The translations under genes were made by a program, and so were the position numbers. The notes beneath the pieces are model-generated. The model ran no database searches. It was given only the letters and a program-made list of their open reading frames with translations, and had not been told where the DNA came from. A stretch of 64,000 bases of DNA from Dama dama. Its lineage: Eukaryota > Chordata > Mammalia > Artiodactyla > Cervidae. Numbering within the stretch: position 1 is the first letter of the stretch; the number at the start of each line of letters is the position of its first letter. Below are positions 1 through 10,407 of this stretch, piece by piece. Where the stretch lies: contig NC_083691.1 in assembly GCF_033118175.1 (NCBI RefSeq), positions 17,767,001 to 17,831,000 of the forward strand, in the 5' to 3' direction.

Positions 1-82
1 GTGATCTCCAAAGAAGATTTAGCTTCGGGACCAGGGACCAGGGACCAGGCTTGATCACTCAAGAGCTTTTGTATAGCAGAGT

Positions 83-88
83 TTTATT
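83..88 (-). terminator. LTR polyadenylation signal (AATAAA)
   Basis: A canonical AATAAA on the minus strand inside the LTR R region. Cleavage would be expected roughly 15-25 bases further on, near 60-68. Confidence 0.55.
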
Positions 89-176
89 AAAGTGTAAAAA
101 GGGACAGAGAAGGCTTCTCTCGTAGACATCAGAAGGGGGACAGGGAGTGCCCCACTCGCTAGTCTTAGCAAGGGAG

Positions 177-184
177 CTATATAC
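177..184 (-). promoter_or_regulatory. LTR TATA box
   Basis: The minus strand reads GTATATAG about 90 bases upstream of the LTR polyadenylation signal, the usual spacing in a retroviral U3/R. If active, transcription would start near 150 and run off the left edge of the window. Confidence 0.5.
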
Positions 185-700
185 TTTTCAATTGGTTATT
201 AACAATAAATCAAAAGAATGTCTCAGGGTTATAAAGGTCTCACCAGACCCATTCCCACAATTTACATTTTAAGATGACAGGATTAGAACTAACAATAGAA
301 AGATCTTACCAGACCCACTCCCATAATATACATTTTAAGATAACAGGATTAGTCAGAAGGTTCTCAAGAAGGAGAAACATGTCCTCAAGCAGGATACATT
401 GTTGTTATATAATCCTTAGTACAGAGTTTAAGCCCAGTTGCTTTGTTGTGTAATCATCAACTCTGAGCTTTAAAAAAAGAAAAAGTTTGTCCTTTTCTCC
501 ACCTTGAGAGCTCCAGACCCCTTTCTCCTCCTCGAGGACCCGGACTTCTTATCAACCTGCCTAGGAATTGACTCTCACTACCTGGACGACAACCATCTCT
601 CCCATGTTTCAGGGTCAAGGGCAGCTCACTCCAATTTACCCACTTTTTCATATCTCTCAGCACCGACTTCTCACTCCGTGATGTGATTACACCCCGTGCC

Positions 701-1199
701 CATGAAAAATCATGAAATAAAGGGAGGTAATTAATATTCAGCCTTGCCAGACAGAAGCACTTGGGAGGGACCCATCCTGTCATCAGAGGGGCCGCCACTT
801 GTCAGCTGGAGGGCAGAACTAATGAGATGCATCAGCTGCTTGGATCCAAAGCAACTTCCACGGGATGACCAATGCCAAGTGGCACAGGTAGAGACAGCCG
901 CACACAGGCAGACCTTCCATTCTGCATGCACATCCTGAGCGTGGTCGGGCTGTGATCAAGTTCAGGGCCGGACCCAGCCAGGCCATCCGGCTAGTTCTTT
1001 CCCCTTTCTCGGAGTCAGCCATGAGGTCAGTCTCAGCACAGCGACAGGGTAGCGGGGACCATGTAGGCCTGTCCTCTGCACCCTAGAGCTGCATCAGCCC
1101 ACCCAACAACACACAGCACCCCCACCTCAGACCCTAGCCCTTCCCAAAGCCTACCTCCACTCAGGGGTTGGGGAGGGTTCAACAGTCAATAGGCTGGGG
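701..1199. other. Unique sequence, no feature recognised
   Basis: GC-moderate DNA between the LTR and the first BovB fragment. Short open frames occur on both strands but none is longer than expected by chance or resembles a known domain. Confidence 0.5.
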
Positions 1200-1464
1200 G
1201 ACTGATGCTAAAGCTGAAGTTCTAATACTTTGGCCACCTGATGCCAAGAGCTGACTCGTTGGAAAAGATCCTGATGCTGGGAAAGATTGAAGGTGGGAGG
1301 AGAAGGGGGCAACAGAGGATGAGATGGTTGGATGGCATCACTGACTCAATGGATATGAATTTGAGTAAACTCAGGGAGCTGGTGATGGACTGGGAGGCCT
1401 GGCGTGCTGCAGTCCATGGGGTAACAAAGAGTTGAACACGACTGAGTGACTAAACAGTAATAAC
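1200..1464 (+). mobile_element. BovB (RTE) LINE 3' end, 5'-truncated
   Basis: The plus strand encodes the last part of the BovB ORF (residues such as SLEKILMLGKIEG and RWLDGITDSMD), then the standard 3' end GAGTTGAACACGACTGAGTG. Imperfect 13-bp direct repeats flank it: CAATAGGCTGGGG at 1187-1199 and CAACAGGCTGAGG at 1465-1477. These fit a target-site duplication with two later mutations. Severely 5'-truncated, hence non-autonomous. Confidence 0.93.
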
Positions 1465-1988
1465 AACAGGCTGAGGATGGACCAGCAGGTCCAGCTAAGG
1501 GTGGGACAGGGAGGGGATGCCGGAGCAAGGCAGGAGCACTGGGGGCCTGGGCTGGAGGCTGATAGTGGGCATCTGGCTTTGGTGTGGGTCAGCCGGCATC
1601 AAGACTGACAGATGGAGGCAGGTCCAGGGGCTGGGTCCTCAGGGGTAGGTGGGATCCTTTTAAAGCCCGTGGAATACAAGCTGGCACAAAAACTCAGCAA
1701 GCCACCAGCAACAGCGGAGGGGAGGGGTCTCAAATAGGGCCTCCCTCACCGGCCTCCGAAGGAACCAGCCCTGCCGACACCTGGATCCCAGACTGAAGCC
1801 TCCAGAGCTATGAGAGGGCACATCTCGCTGTTTAAGCCCCCTTGTCTGGGACACTTTGTTACAGCAACCTGGGAGCTATGACAACCCCCGGGTTACAGGT
1901 GAGGAAACCTGGGGAAGGGGATGAAGGACTTTGCCGAGGTTGTACCGCCAGAGTGGGGCCTAGTTCTGTGCCCCCGTCAAGAGCCTAT
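1465..1988. other. Unique GC-rich sequence
   Basis: No repeat, RNA or exon recognised. Open frames at 1584-1796 (+) and 1660-1854 (-) overlap on opposite strands, as expected in stop-poor GC-rich DNA. Confidence 0.45.
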
Positions 1989-2222
1989 GGGTTCCCAGGT
2001 GGCACTAGTGGTAAAGAACCTGCCTGCCAATGCAGGAGACAGAAGAGACCTAGGCTGGGGGAAAAAAAAGAGACCTGGGTTTGACCCCTGGGTTGGGAAG
2101 ATGCCCCTGGAGGAGGAAACGGCAACCCACTCCAGTCTTCTTGCCTGGAGCATCTCATGGATGGAGGAGCCTGGCAGGCTACAGTCCACTGGGTCGCAAA
2201 GAGTCAACACCACTGACCCAGT
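1989..2222 (+). mobile_element. Bov-tA SINE with an internal insertion
   Basis: A tRNA-Glu-derived head (GGTTCCCAGGTGGCACTAGT) is followed by the Bov-A body (GGCAACCCACTCCAGTCTTC) and the 3' end GGGTCGCAAAGAGTCAACAC. About 30 extra bases including an A8 run lie at roughly 2041-2074. They duplicate the GAGACCT box and separate the pol III A and B boxes more than usual. Confidence 0.93.
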
Positions 2223-3176
2223 GAACTTTGGCCTAGAACTTGTCTCTTGACCTCCCCAAGCAGGAGACGTCCAGTCCCGAGCGGCCTGGCCGTGCAGCTG
2301 ACCCCTGACCATGGTCACCCCTGTAGCGGGAGCTGAGTCAGGGGTGTCATGCCCTCTGCCGGGTGGAAGGGCAGCCAGGGGCTCACAGCAGGAGAATCAG
2401 GAACTGGGGCCCCAGCTGCCAAGTCCTGGGAGGGTTCTCTAACTGCTGCCACTTCCCCACTGCTCACCCTTCTGTCACTGCCCCTCTGCCCCGTGTGGCT
2501 GTGAATTAACCCTTCACAGAGGCAAAGACCAGCCTTGGGGATCAGCCTGGGCAGGAGGTAGAGGAGGGCTCTGTCCTCCGCAAACCCAGACCCGCCCAGA
2601 AAGTGGAGGGAGGCTGCAGAAGGCAAGGCAGCCTTTGCAGAGGGATTTGGGTTTGAGGGGGGAGCCCAGGCCTAGAGACACTGCACCAGAAATTCCCTGG
2701 GTCCCCAGCATCCTCTGAGCAGGGCCTGACGAACCAAGGGCGTCAATGAAGCCTCCCTCCCTGGGGGACCCAGAGGCTGCGGTCCACCCTGGTGAGCTAT
2801 AGAGGGAGGAGGGGCTCTCTGACTGTGGACACAGTTCTACTGCTGATCTTCTCCCCTGTGAAGCCAGCTGCGTCCCCTTCTCCTCCTGTTCCATGAGAAA
2901 TCCTCTCCTCCTACTCAGAGGGGTGAGACAGGGCAGGACGGGAGGCCAGCAGGGTCCTCAGCGGGCCGTCCTCCAGGCTCCGGGCTCCAGGAATTCAACC
3001 CAGGCCAGGTGGGCTTTGCTCTGCACTGGTAGGTGCACGGGAAGTAGGAACAGAGAGGAACAGAGCGCCCCCAGAAACATGCGGTGGTTCACCCAGGCCA
3101 GAGCCATTGCTCGGGCACACGCGTGTGCACTGGGGCAGCAGCATTCACCTGGAGTTTCTGAACTAAAAGCATGCCT
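2223..3176. other. Unique GC-rich sequence
   Basis: No recognised repeat or exon. Long overlapping open frames on the minus strand (2315-2894) and plus strand (2893-3213) lack recognisable domains; the plus frame runs into the head of the next SINE. Confidence 0.45.
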
Positions 3177-3186
3177 TTACATACAT

Positions 3187-3390
3187 GGGCTTCCCTGGTG
3201 GCTCAGAGGGTAAAGGGTCTGCCTGTAATGTGGGAGACCTGGGTTCAATCCCTGGGTCGGGAAGATGCCCTGGAGAAGGAAATGGCAACCCACTCCAGTA
3301 TTCTGGCCTGAAAAATCCCATGGACAGAGGAGTCTGACGAGCTACAGTCCATGGGGTGGCAAAGAGTCAGACACGACTGAACAACTTCAC
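3187..3390 (+). mobile_element. Bov-tA SINE with target-site duplication
   Basis: Near-complete element: tRNA head (GGGCTTCCCTGGTGGCTCAG), B-box-like GGTTCAATCCC, Bov-A body and terminal CACGACTGAACAACTTCAC. The 10-bp direct repeat TTACATACAT at 3177-3186 and 3391-3400 is a clear target-site duplication. Confidence 0.97.
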
Positions 3391-3400
3391 TTACATACAT

Positions 3401-5587
3401 GAATCCCTCTGATCCCACGAGGCCTATGTTGGTGTGTTAATACACAGATGGGAAACTTGGGTCTAGACTGGCCGGGTGACTGGGCTGGCACTCAGACCTG
3501 TGGGCAGCCCGGGTGATGCCCTCAAGAGCAAGGGCCTCCCCCAACCACCATCTTCAAGGTACAACTTATGGCCACAGGGAGAACCTGCCCGACTCTCAGA
3601 GCTTCTGCAGAGCTAAGCTCTGCTGGAAAACCCTCTTCTTTGCCTCTAACACAGCCCTTCAAGCTGCATCTGAACCTGTTTCCAGAGTTCTGTCCAGAGC
3701 TTAGGAGAGAAGCCCTCATACTGTGAAAGCACTCATGAACCTGCAGACGTTAACACACACCCGAAGTCTCAGCATCTCCCAAACGCCCCTCATGCTTTAA
3801 TTGGGGCTTTCCCTCTCTCTGGGGGGATGGGTTTGGGGGTGGGAGGCCTATGGTTGGCACAGAGATTGGTGCAGAAGTCCGGGGGGCATCCCTAGGCTCC
3901 TTTCTCCCCATGTTACCACAGCTCCGACTTTGGACAAAAGAATAAGATGACCTAGAGCCCAGCCCAGAGCAGGCCTAGGAAAGGCACGCAGCAGACAGGC
4001 CTGCTCACCTCTGTCTCCCACCACTTCTGCCATTCCCCGCGAGCAACGTGGACTCAGAGCCTAGGTCACCCCACCCACATGGCAGTTCTCAGCGAAATCC
4101 GACAAGATTCCATCCCTGGTCCGGGTGTGGTGACACCTTCGGCGGGCCTGGGCCCTGGGACGTCCCCCGGAGCCCTTTGGCCGTGGCTGGCACTTGGAGG
4201 CCCTGGTCCACCCAGCTCAGAACCAGAGATCCAGGGCAGGAAGAATGTCACACAGGGGTGAGCAACGGCCTTATGGAGCTCCAGATAGATGCCATCTATC
4301 ACTTCCCTGGGATCTGCAAGCCTGTCGCTGCCTGGGAAGATGAGATTAGAGAGAAGTCCAACCAGATACCCAGTCTCTCTCTCGCTTCTGTCTGTGACCC
4401 GAGAGCACAATGTCAAGTGTAGAAACAAGCAGGCGGGCCTGCCTGTGCCTGGCTACCCTCCCCATTGGCCTCAACTCTTCCCCCAGCTTCCCAAAGTGGC
4501 AGCCTAGTGGGGCTCTGGGGCCTGCCGTTGTCCAGCCATGGTCACCACCCCTGGGTTTTCTAGAAAGAAGCGCAGTCCCACCCACGAGTCTCACCCAATG
4601 GAAAGGCCCCACACAGCGACATGAGCCCTGCCCTCGGTCCTGAACTTTGCTCCCCAGAACAGGTGATTTAATGGAATACGAACGATGAATGCTTCCTGTC
4701 CCATTTGCATTTCACCTAGTTGGGAGAAACTAAGAAAGAAAGGGTCAAGAGCAAAGCGTCTTAGGCTGGGGTCTGATGGCCAAGTCTCGCCTTTGGAAAC
4801 CCTGTGTCTCCTGCCTGTCAGCACCTCAGAAGCAGGGCTGGGACTTCAGCCTTAGAGATGGTGGAACCCCAAGGGCTCACCTAGGCCCTCAGCCGTTCCC
4901 CCGCACCCCCAACGGCTCCAAGGCCCAGAGTCCCCCACAGAAGTTTCCATTTCAATTCGAGCTCCAGGAGCACCAGGTCAGGATTTGCTTCCTTAGCTGG
5001 CGCTCCTCCGATCAGGCCAAGGCTGCAGGGGATAGAAGCTCAAGGGTCTGACGATGCTGAGCCCTGCCTACGGGGGCACCGGCCTTCCCACATCCTGACC
5101 TGTCCCTCTCCCTGGCATGAGGCCACCTGTTCTTCCTCTTCAGACCCAGCCTGGGATGAAAAGACCCAGCTCGGGCAGAGGTAGACCTCTTCCAGGGGAC
5201 AGTCATCCCTGGGGGTCCTCCAGGTAAAAGTGGGAGAGACAAAGGAGGGCTCTCATCAGGAGTGGAGGTTAAACCTGACAGTGTCTCCAGCCAGGTGACC
5301 CTCCAGGGAACCCAGAGAAACATGTACAGTGACAATCCAGCCCTCTCCTACTGGCCATGACCCAGGGCTCCCTGGCTGCCTCTCATGAAAAAAAGAATCC
5401 AAACTCTTTGAGCAGAGAAAAGACCAAATCCAAGTGGGCTAGAAAAGTCCACGTGTGAAAAATACCCAACTCCTTTCATCCTGTGCTTTAGTTTGTGGAG
5501 TCTTCTCCTGCTCCCAAACCTACTGCTGCCGAGTATCTGGAATATTTGGAAATTCTCGGAAAATATTATAGCCCTGTTCCCTCTGAG
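3401..5587. other. Unique sequence, 2.2 kb
   Basis: No transposon or exon recognised apart from a weak MIR-like trace near 3430-3510. A POU octamer (ATTTGCAT) lies in an AT-richer patch around 4650-4760. Open frames at 4048-4422 (+) and 4066-4428 (-) are mirror images in the same stop-poor DNA and are not called as genes. Confidence 0.45.
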
Positions 5588-5891
5588 GGTTTCCCTGGTA
5601 GCTCAGCTGGTAAAGAATCCGCCTGCAAGACAGGAGACCCTGGTTCATTTCCTGGGTTGGGAAGATCCATTGGAGAAGGGATAGGCTACCCACTCCAGTA
5701 TTCTTTGGCTTCCTTGCTGGCCCAGCTGGTAAAGAATCTGCCCGCAATGCAGGAGACCTGGGTTCGATCCCTGAGTTGGGAAGATCTCCTGGGAAAGGCT
5801 ACCCACTCCAGTATTCTGGTCTGGAGAATTCCATGGACTATGTAGTCCATGGGGTCACAAAGAGTCAGACACGACTGAGCAACTTTCACTC
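5588..5891 (+). mobile_element. Compound Bov-tA SINE with two tRNA-type heads
   Basis: The first head and partial body run from 5588 to about 5706 and stop just after CCCACTCCAGTATTC. A second head (GGCTTCCTTGCTGGCCCAGC) starts at 5707, with a perfect B box GGTTCGATCCC, and continues through a full body to AGTCAGACACGACTGAGCAA. It is either a tandem duplication or a second SINE inserted into the first. Confidence 0.93.
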
Positions 5892-5904
5892 CTTCCTCTA
5901 AACA

Positions 5905-6250
5905 CATGTTCTCCTCTCTCTCCCTCTCATTCTGTCAGTATTGCTCTCTTTCCTTCCTGTCTCCTTATCTTCCCCCCATTCCCGCCCCAGTTGTTTCTCT
6001 CAGTGTATACTTTTGTCTGTGTGTGTCTGCTTCTTGCGTCTGTCTCTGGCCTCTATCTCTCTGTGTCTGTCTAACTCACTCCGTGTTCATCTCTTCATCG
6101 CTCTCTGCTGTGTGTCTGTCTGTCTGTGTCTATCTCTTGCTCCGTGTTTGTCTCTCCATCTCTCACTGTCTGTGTATGTGTCTGTCTGTCTGTCTGTCCC
6201 TATCTCTCTCCTCTTCTCTTTGGGTGTCTCTCCTACTCTGCCTGGAGGGA
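5905..6250 (+). repeat. Polypyrimidine low-complexity tract (TCTG/TCTC/TGTC)
   Basis: The plus strand is dominated by C and T with repeated TCTG, TCTC and GTCTGTCTG blocks. The complement is a long polypurine strand, a composition that can form triplex DNA. Open frames across it are low-complexity Leu/Ser/Cys/Val strings and are artefacts. Confidence 0.85.
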
Positions 6251-7290
6251 GTGCTGCTTCTGTGGCCCCTGTCCCCAGATGAATGTTTCAACATCTACAA
6301 ATATTAACTTCATTAATTTGGGAAGGACTTCTCGGTACAGAGGTTAATTGTCTTACCCTGACATGTTTTTACGGAATACATCTGGGTGACAAAATTAATT
6401 TCCTCATTAGCTATTTTTAAAAGTGGAACAAGCTGGGGTAGGGGGTGGGGACCAGTGCACAGACTTTGCAGTGTGAGCTGTTCTAGCCCGTGCCCGGGCC
6501 CCCTTCCTGGGACACCGAGGTCAGGGCTCGGAGGGACCCTGGAGGCAGGGCGGGCCTGCGGGGAGACCTGAGGGCTGAGCACTGGCGGGAAGCTCCAAGG
6601 AGCCCACACCAGGCCCAGGTGTGCTTACAACAGGGCCCCACTCTGAGGGGCGGCCCAGGTGAGTGGGCAGAGTGCCAGCCTCCTTGGGTGTCCAGGCCCA
6701 GATCCAGGGCAGGGTGTCCAGGACTCCCTGAAGGAAGGTCACCAGCCGGGAGGCTGGGGAGTCTAGCAGGTGAGCACCATGGCCACTGGACCAGCCAATC
6801 AAGGCCCGAGGCCTCTTTCCTGGGCTGTGAAGGCAATAGCAGCCCCCCGCCCCCCACCACTGGCTCCCAGCTCCCCCTGCCTTGAACTCTGGACCCTGAG
6901 ACTCCAGCTCCGAGATCCCGACCCTCCATGCTGTCCCAGTCCCTCCTCGTCCTCTGTCACCCCCTCCCTTCAGAGCCACCTTCCTGTCCCTCTCACTGGT
7001 GACCCGGGAGAGAGGTGACCAGGATGTGCAGCCCCGGCAAGACTCAGCACTTTCTTGAGCCAAGCCTGCTCCCCACTTGGCTTCTTCCAGGCAAGTGTTC
7101 GGGCCTCTTCCAGAAGAAAAGAAAGCGGACGCCCAGGGGCCAGACACTGCCCTGGGACAAAGCCAGGCCACGAGCCGCTTCCTTCTGGTCAGGCCCCGTG
7201 TTATCTGCCCCTCCTTTCTAGGAAGCAGGGCAGCCTGGGATGTGGTGCTGATACAAATCCTGAATTTCCTGTTTCTCTAAACAGAGATAG
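6251..7290. other. Unique sequence: AT-rich patch then GC-rich DNA
   Basis: 6260-6440 is AT-richer, with ATTAATTT and CTATTTTTAA (MEF2-like) motifs. From 6440 the sequence becomes GC-rich with long open frames on both strands (6483-7171 minus, 7055-7705 plus). None has a recognisable protein signature. Confidence 0.4.
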
Positions 7291-7409
7291 CACGCCCGCG
7301 CACACACACACATGTACACATACGTACACACACATGTACACATACGTGCACACACATGCGCGTATACTTGTACACACACGCATATACACACATACCCATG
7401 CACACGAGC
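7291..7409 (+). repeat. Degenerate (CA)n / (CATACGTACA)n microsatellite
   Basis: Alternating CA, TA and CG dinucleotides with ACATGTACACATACGTACAC-type units. Alternating purine-pyrimidine composition throughout. Confidence 0.9.
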
Positions 7410-7832
7410 AACACTCCCCAGCAACCACTTCTGACCTAGCCCTGCACATGTGCATACTGCGGAGACTTCAGGAACAGGAAAAACCAGACCCAGGGAGCTA
7501 TCTGAATGTCACCAGTCATCAGCCCCAGGCAGGAATCAGATGGGCTGCCAGCGCCTCCCTCCCCATCTTTATCTGCTGTTCAAGAGGGCCTCTCCTTTCT
7601 CACGGCCTCCTTGGCTTCCTGAAGGCGGCAGCTCAATGCAGGCATGGGAGCCCTGGCATGAGGTCACGGGCAGCCCCTTCCCTACACTCCTGCTCCTCCA
7701 ACTAAGCCCCGACTGGGCGGCCTTGTGCTTGAAGGTCAGTGAGGGCCCTGCAGGCACCCCGCGCCCCACCGCCAGCACCCTCCTCACCTTCAGAGAACAG
7801 TCCCTGGGCTCCTGGAGGCACCAGCAGGGGCT
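7410..7832. other. Unique sequence
   Basis: No repeat or exon recognised between the (CA)n tract and the 18-bp minisatellite. Confidence 0.4.
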
Positions 7833-7929
7833 GAGCACACACACAGAGAGGGAGCACGCACAGAGAAGGGAGCACGCACAGAGAAGGGAGCACACACAGA
7901 GAAGGGAGCATGCACAGAGAAGGGAGCAG
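7833..7929 (+). repeat. 18-bp minisatellite, about five units
   Basis: A first 19-bp unit (7833-7851) is followed by four 18-bp units GAGCACGCACAGAGAAGG starting at 7852, 7870, 7888 and 7906, then a partial unit. Because 18 bp is six codons, an open frame reads through as a repeated HAQRRE-type motif; nothing suggests this is translated. Confidence 0.93.
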
Positions 7930-8659
7930 TAGAACCACAGCCAGAATGGCTTGTGCTGAACTCCCCGTGATCCTTCCTCTCAAGCCCCAAACTAATGTAA
8001 ATCTGAAGTCATCTCCACCCATCTCCAGCCTCCTGACAGCTGCCCTTCCTACTTCCAGCCTTTCTACCCGGGGTTTCCTGGGACAGGGACTCTAGACCTC
8101 CCTCTGAGAGGGAGAAGTCAGGCGTGCCTGTAAAGTGGGGTGAGGCACGGTCACTGCTGCTCCCCCAAGTAGAGATGCACTCCAGCCGGTCTGTCCTGGG
8201 AGATGATGAGGAGCAAGCCTCGGGGTGCCCCATACCCCCTGAAGTGGAGCCTGAGGATGGGGGAATACAGGGATCAGGGAAGGCTGCCTGGCAAGGATGA
8301 TCCCAGAGCTGGGTTCTGAAGGATGAAGAGAAGTTTGCTGAGCTGGGAAAAGACAGGCAGAGAGGAAACAGCATTTGTAAAGGCCCTGAGACTTGAAAAA
8401 GACCTGGCCTGACCAAGGAACTTGGAGCTGCCACATGCGGCTGGCAAGTATACGTCAAGTCAGAGCGGGTGGGCAGGGGACAGAAGGAGGCCTGGATGTC
8501 TCTGCCCATCTGTTCTTAGTGGGAGTTAATCAGGACAATGGCAAGACCTGACTGGGAGTTGGGAATGGCACTTGGGAGGCCAGACAGGAGCTGTGAGAGC
8601 CACAAGTTTGCTTTCACTAGGAACCAGGAGCACGTCTCCTAGTGGGATCACCTCCTCTC
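7930..8659. other. Unique or old-repeat DNA
   Basis: 8290-8600 contains phrases such as ACAGCATTTGTAAAGGCCCT that I associate with an old mammalian interspersed repeat, but I cannot name the family. The rest is unremarkable. Confidence 0.35.
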
Positions 8660-9110
8660 CACATAGTCAAAGCTATAGTTTTTCCAGTCGTCATGTAGGG
8701 ATGTGAGACTTGGTCCATAAAGAAGGCTGAATGCTGAAGAACTGATACTTTCGAACTGTGGTGTTGGAGAAGACTCTTGAGAATCCCTTGGACTGCAAGG
8801 AGATCAAACCAGTCCATCCTAAAGGAAATCAACCCTGAATATTCACTGGGAGGACTGAGACTGAACCTGAAGTTCCAATACTTGGCCACCTGATGCAAAG
8901 AGCCGACTCACTGGAAAAGACCCTGATGCTGGGAAACACTGAGGGCAGGAGGAGAAGAGGGCAGCAGAGGATGAGATGGTTGGATGGCATCACTGACTCA
9001 AAGGACATGAACTAGAGCAAACTCCAGGAGAGAGTGAAGGACAGGGAAGCCTAGCCTAGTGCAGTCCAAAGAGTCAGCGTCAGTCAGACACGACTTAGTA
9101 CAACAGCAAG
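8660..9110 (+). mobile_element. BovB LINE 3' portion
   Basis: Colinear with the BovB 3' coding end: the AGTCAAAGCTATAGTTTTTC segment, then the GATGCTGGGAAACACTGAGG, ATGAGATGGTTGGATGGCAT and CAGTCAGACACGACTTAGTA blocks. Several indels and stops interrupt the reading frame, so this is a dead copy. Confidence 0.93.
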
Positions 9111-10407
9111 AGATGGCATGGAGACAGTGCCAGATGGATCCTCAGAAAACCTCAGGGAGGCAACAGGAGGGTCTGGCCCCCGGGCCCAGTAGACAGGCCA
9201 GGTTCCTGACCAGCGAGGCGGTTTGCCCATGAGTTTTATAGAACCAGGAAAGTTTGATCTTGCCCTGTTTCGGAGATGGTGCAGCGAGATAGCGGCAGGC
9301 ATCGTATCACAGCCAGTCAGTGCCGGGCCAGGAATAGCGCCCGCTCCTGTGGACCCCCACACTGGGCCTCGCGCCTTTGATGTGGGAGCAGCAGCTGCAC
9401 GCGCCTCTCTGCACATACACCTGCTGGCCTGCGTCACCTCCAAATGTGGGCATCCGGGTGCGCGGAGGTGCCCCACCTGAAACGTCCCCCTCCTTCCGAC
9501 ACCGCAGAAAACTGTCCAGGAAGAAAGCCCTAAGCCAGAAAGGAAAGTTGTCAGGGAGCCAAGGTGGCCATGTCAGGCTCTGCAGGGTCCAGGTGAGGAC
9601 CTCGGTTCACTCTAGCCAGATCTCGTCCCCGCCTTGGAGCCAGGACCTGCCGAATCCCACCCCTCCCACCAGAGAAGCGCTCTGAGCAGAGGCGTGAGAG
9701 TGCCTAGCAGGCACGTGGAGAATGCACCAAGCACTTCTGTGCAGAGGCTGCCTTCAGAGGGGAGGGGATTAAGGTGGAGCGGCCCCAGAACATCCTGGGG
9801 TGTGGCAGTGGCTCCCCAGGGCTCGCCTCCCTAGAACCCACTTCTCTCCTCTCTCCCTGGGTTTTCTGTCTTTGAAAAGAACCCATCCTGGTCAACCATC
9901 CGCTTAGCATTGCCCAGAGCCACTCTGGCCAGTGTGTGCAGAAAGGGGGCCACAGGCATCAGGATGTCCAGAGCCAGTCCTGCCTGAGGACAGCGGGGTG
10001 TGTAGGCCACCCCGAGAGGCACGGGCTTGGAAAGCCAAGGTTTTCTTGTAATCTGGGCCTTGGGACTTTTTAAGAGGGAAAAAATAAAAATGTGTTGTCT
10101 GTGGTTTTGTTCTCAATCCAAAGGCATGGTGCTTTGGAGAGTGCTCAGATTCTGCTTTTGGCGGATCTTAGGATCCAAAAATATGATGATGGATGGAGGA
10201 AGGGCAGTGCTTTTTAGGATTTAACATATTTTCTCAGGCACATTTTAAGCTTGATTATAGCTTGAAATACTAATGGTGTGTCTTACGCTCAACAAAGAGC
10301 TTCTCTCTTGCCTAAAGGTACCAGGCCTTTCTAGGAATGATTACAATATTCTGCTCGTCCCACTGACCGTCTAAAAACCGCACACCTGAGGGCTCTCCAC
10401 TGCCCTC
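9111..10407. other. Unique sequence, 1.3 kb
   Basis: 9110-10020 is GC-rich without a recognised element. 10020-10400 is AT-richer, not obviously a repeat, and contains several AT-rich transcription-factor-like words. It may be a conserved non-coding stretch. Confidence 0.4.

Larger units (their letters stand above)
1..700 (-). mobile_element. Ruminant endogenous retrovirus LTR (BTLTR1-like, probably class II/ERVK), cut by window edge
   Basis: Read on the minus strand, this is a retroviral LTR. A U3-like region rich in short A/T blocks leads to a TATA box (GTATATAG, 177-184), then a polyadenylation signal (AATAAA, 83-88), then a U5-like end with three 7-bp GGGACCA repeats at 27-49. The combination resembles the bovine BTLTR1 family as I remember it. 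The U5 end lies beyond position 1, so a solo LTR cannot be told from one end of a provirus. The inner U3 boundary near 700 is approximate. No retroviral coding region is seen to its right. Confidence 0.7.

Noticed and set aside
457..798. 113-codon minus-strand frame through the LTR, considered as an LTR-encoded protein
   Set aside because: It crosses the estimated LTR boundary into unrelated DNA, shows no recognisable domain, and U3 regions can stay open by chance.
3187..3270. tRNA-like sequence with A and B boxes considered as a tRNA gene
   Set aside because: It is the tRNA-derived head of a Bov-tA SINE; the acceptor stem does not close and the Bov-A body follows directly. The same applies to all other heads here.
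5906..6307. 133-codon plus frame rich in Leu, Ser and Cys, considered as a membrane protein
   Set aside because: It is a direct translation of a pyrimidine-rich simple repeat; hydrophobic codons follow from the composition.
6483..7705. Long frames on both strands (148-216 codons)
   Set aside because: They overlap each other on opposite strands in GC-rich DNA, with no conserved motif or supported splice structure.
8290..8600. Old interspersed-repeat-like phrases
   Set aside because: I recall similar mammalian repeat text but cannot assign a family or boundaries, so no separate element was called.
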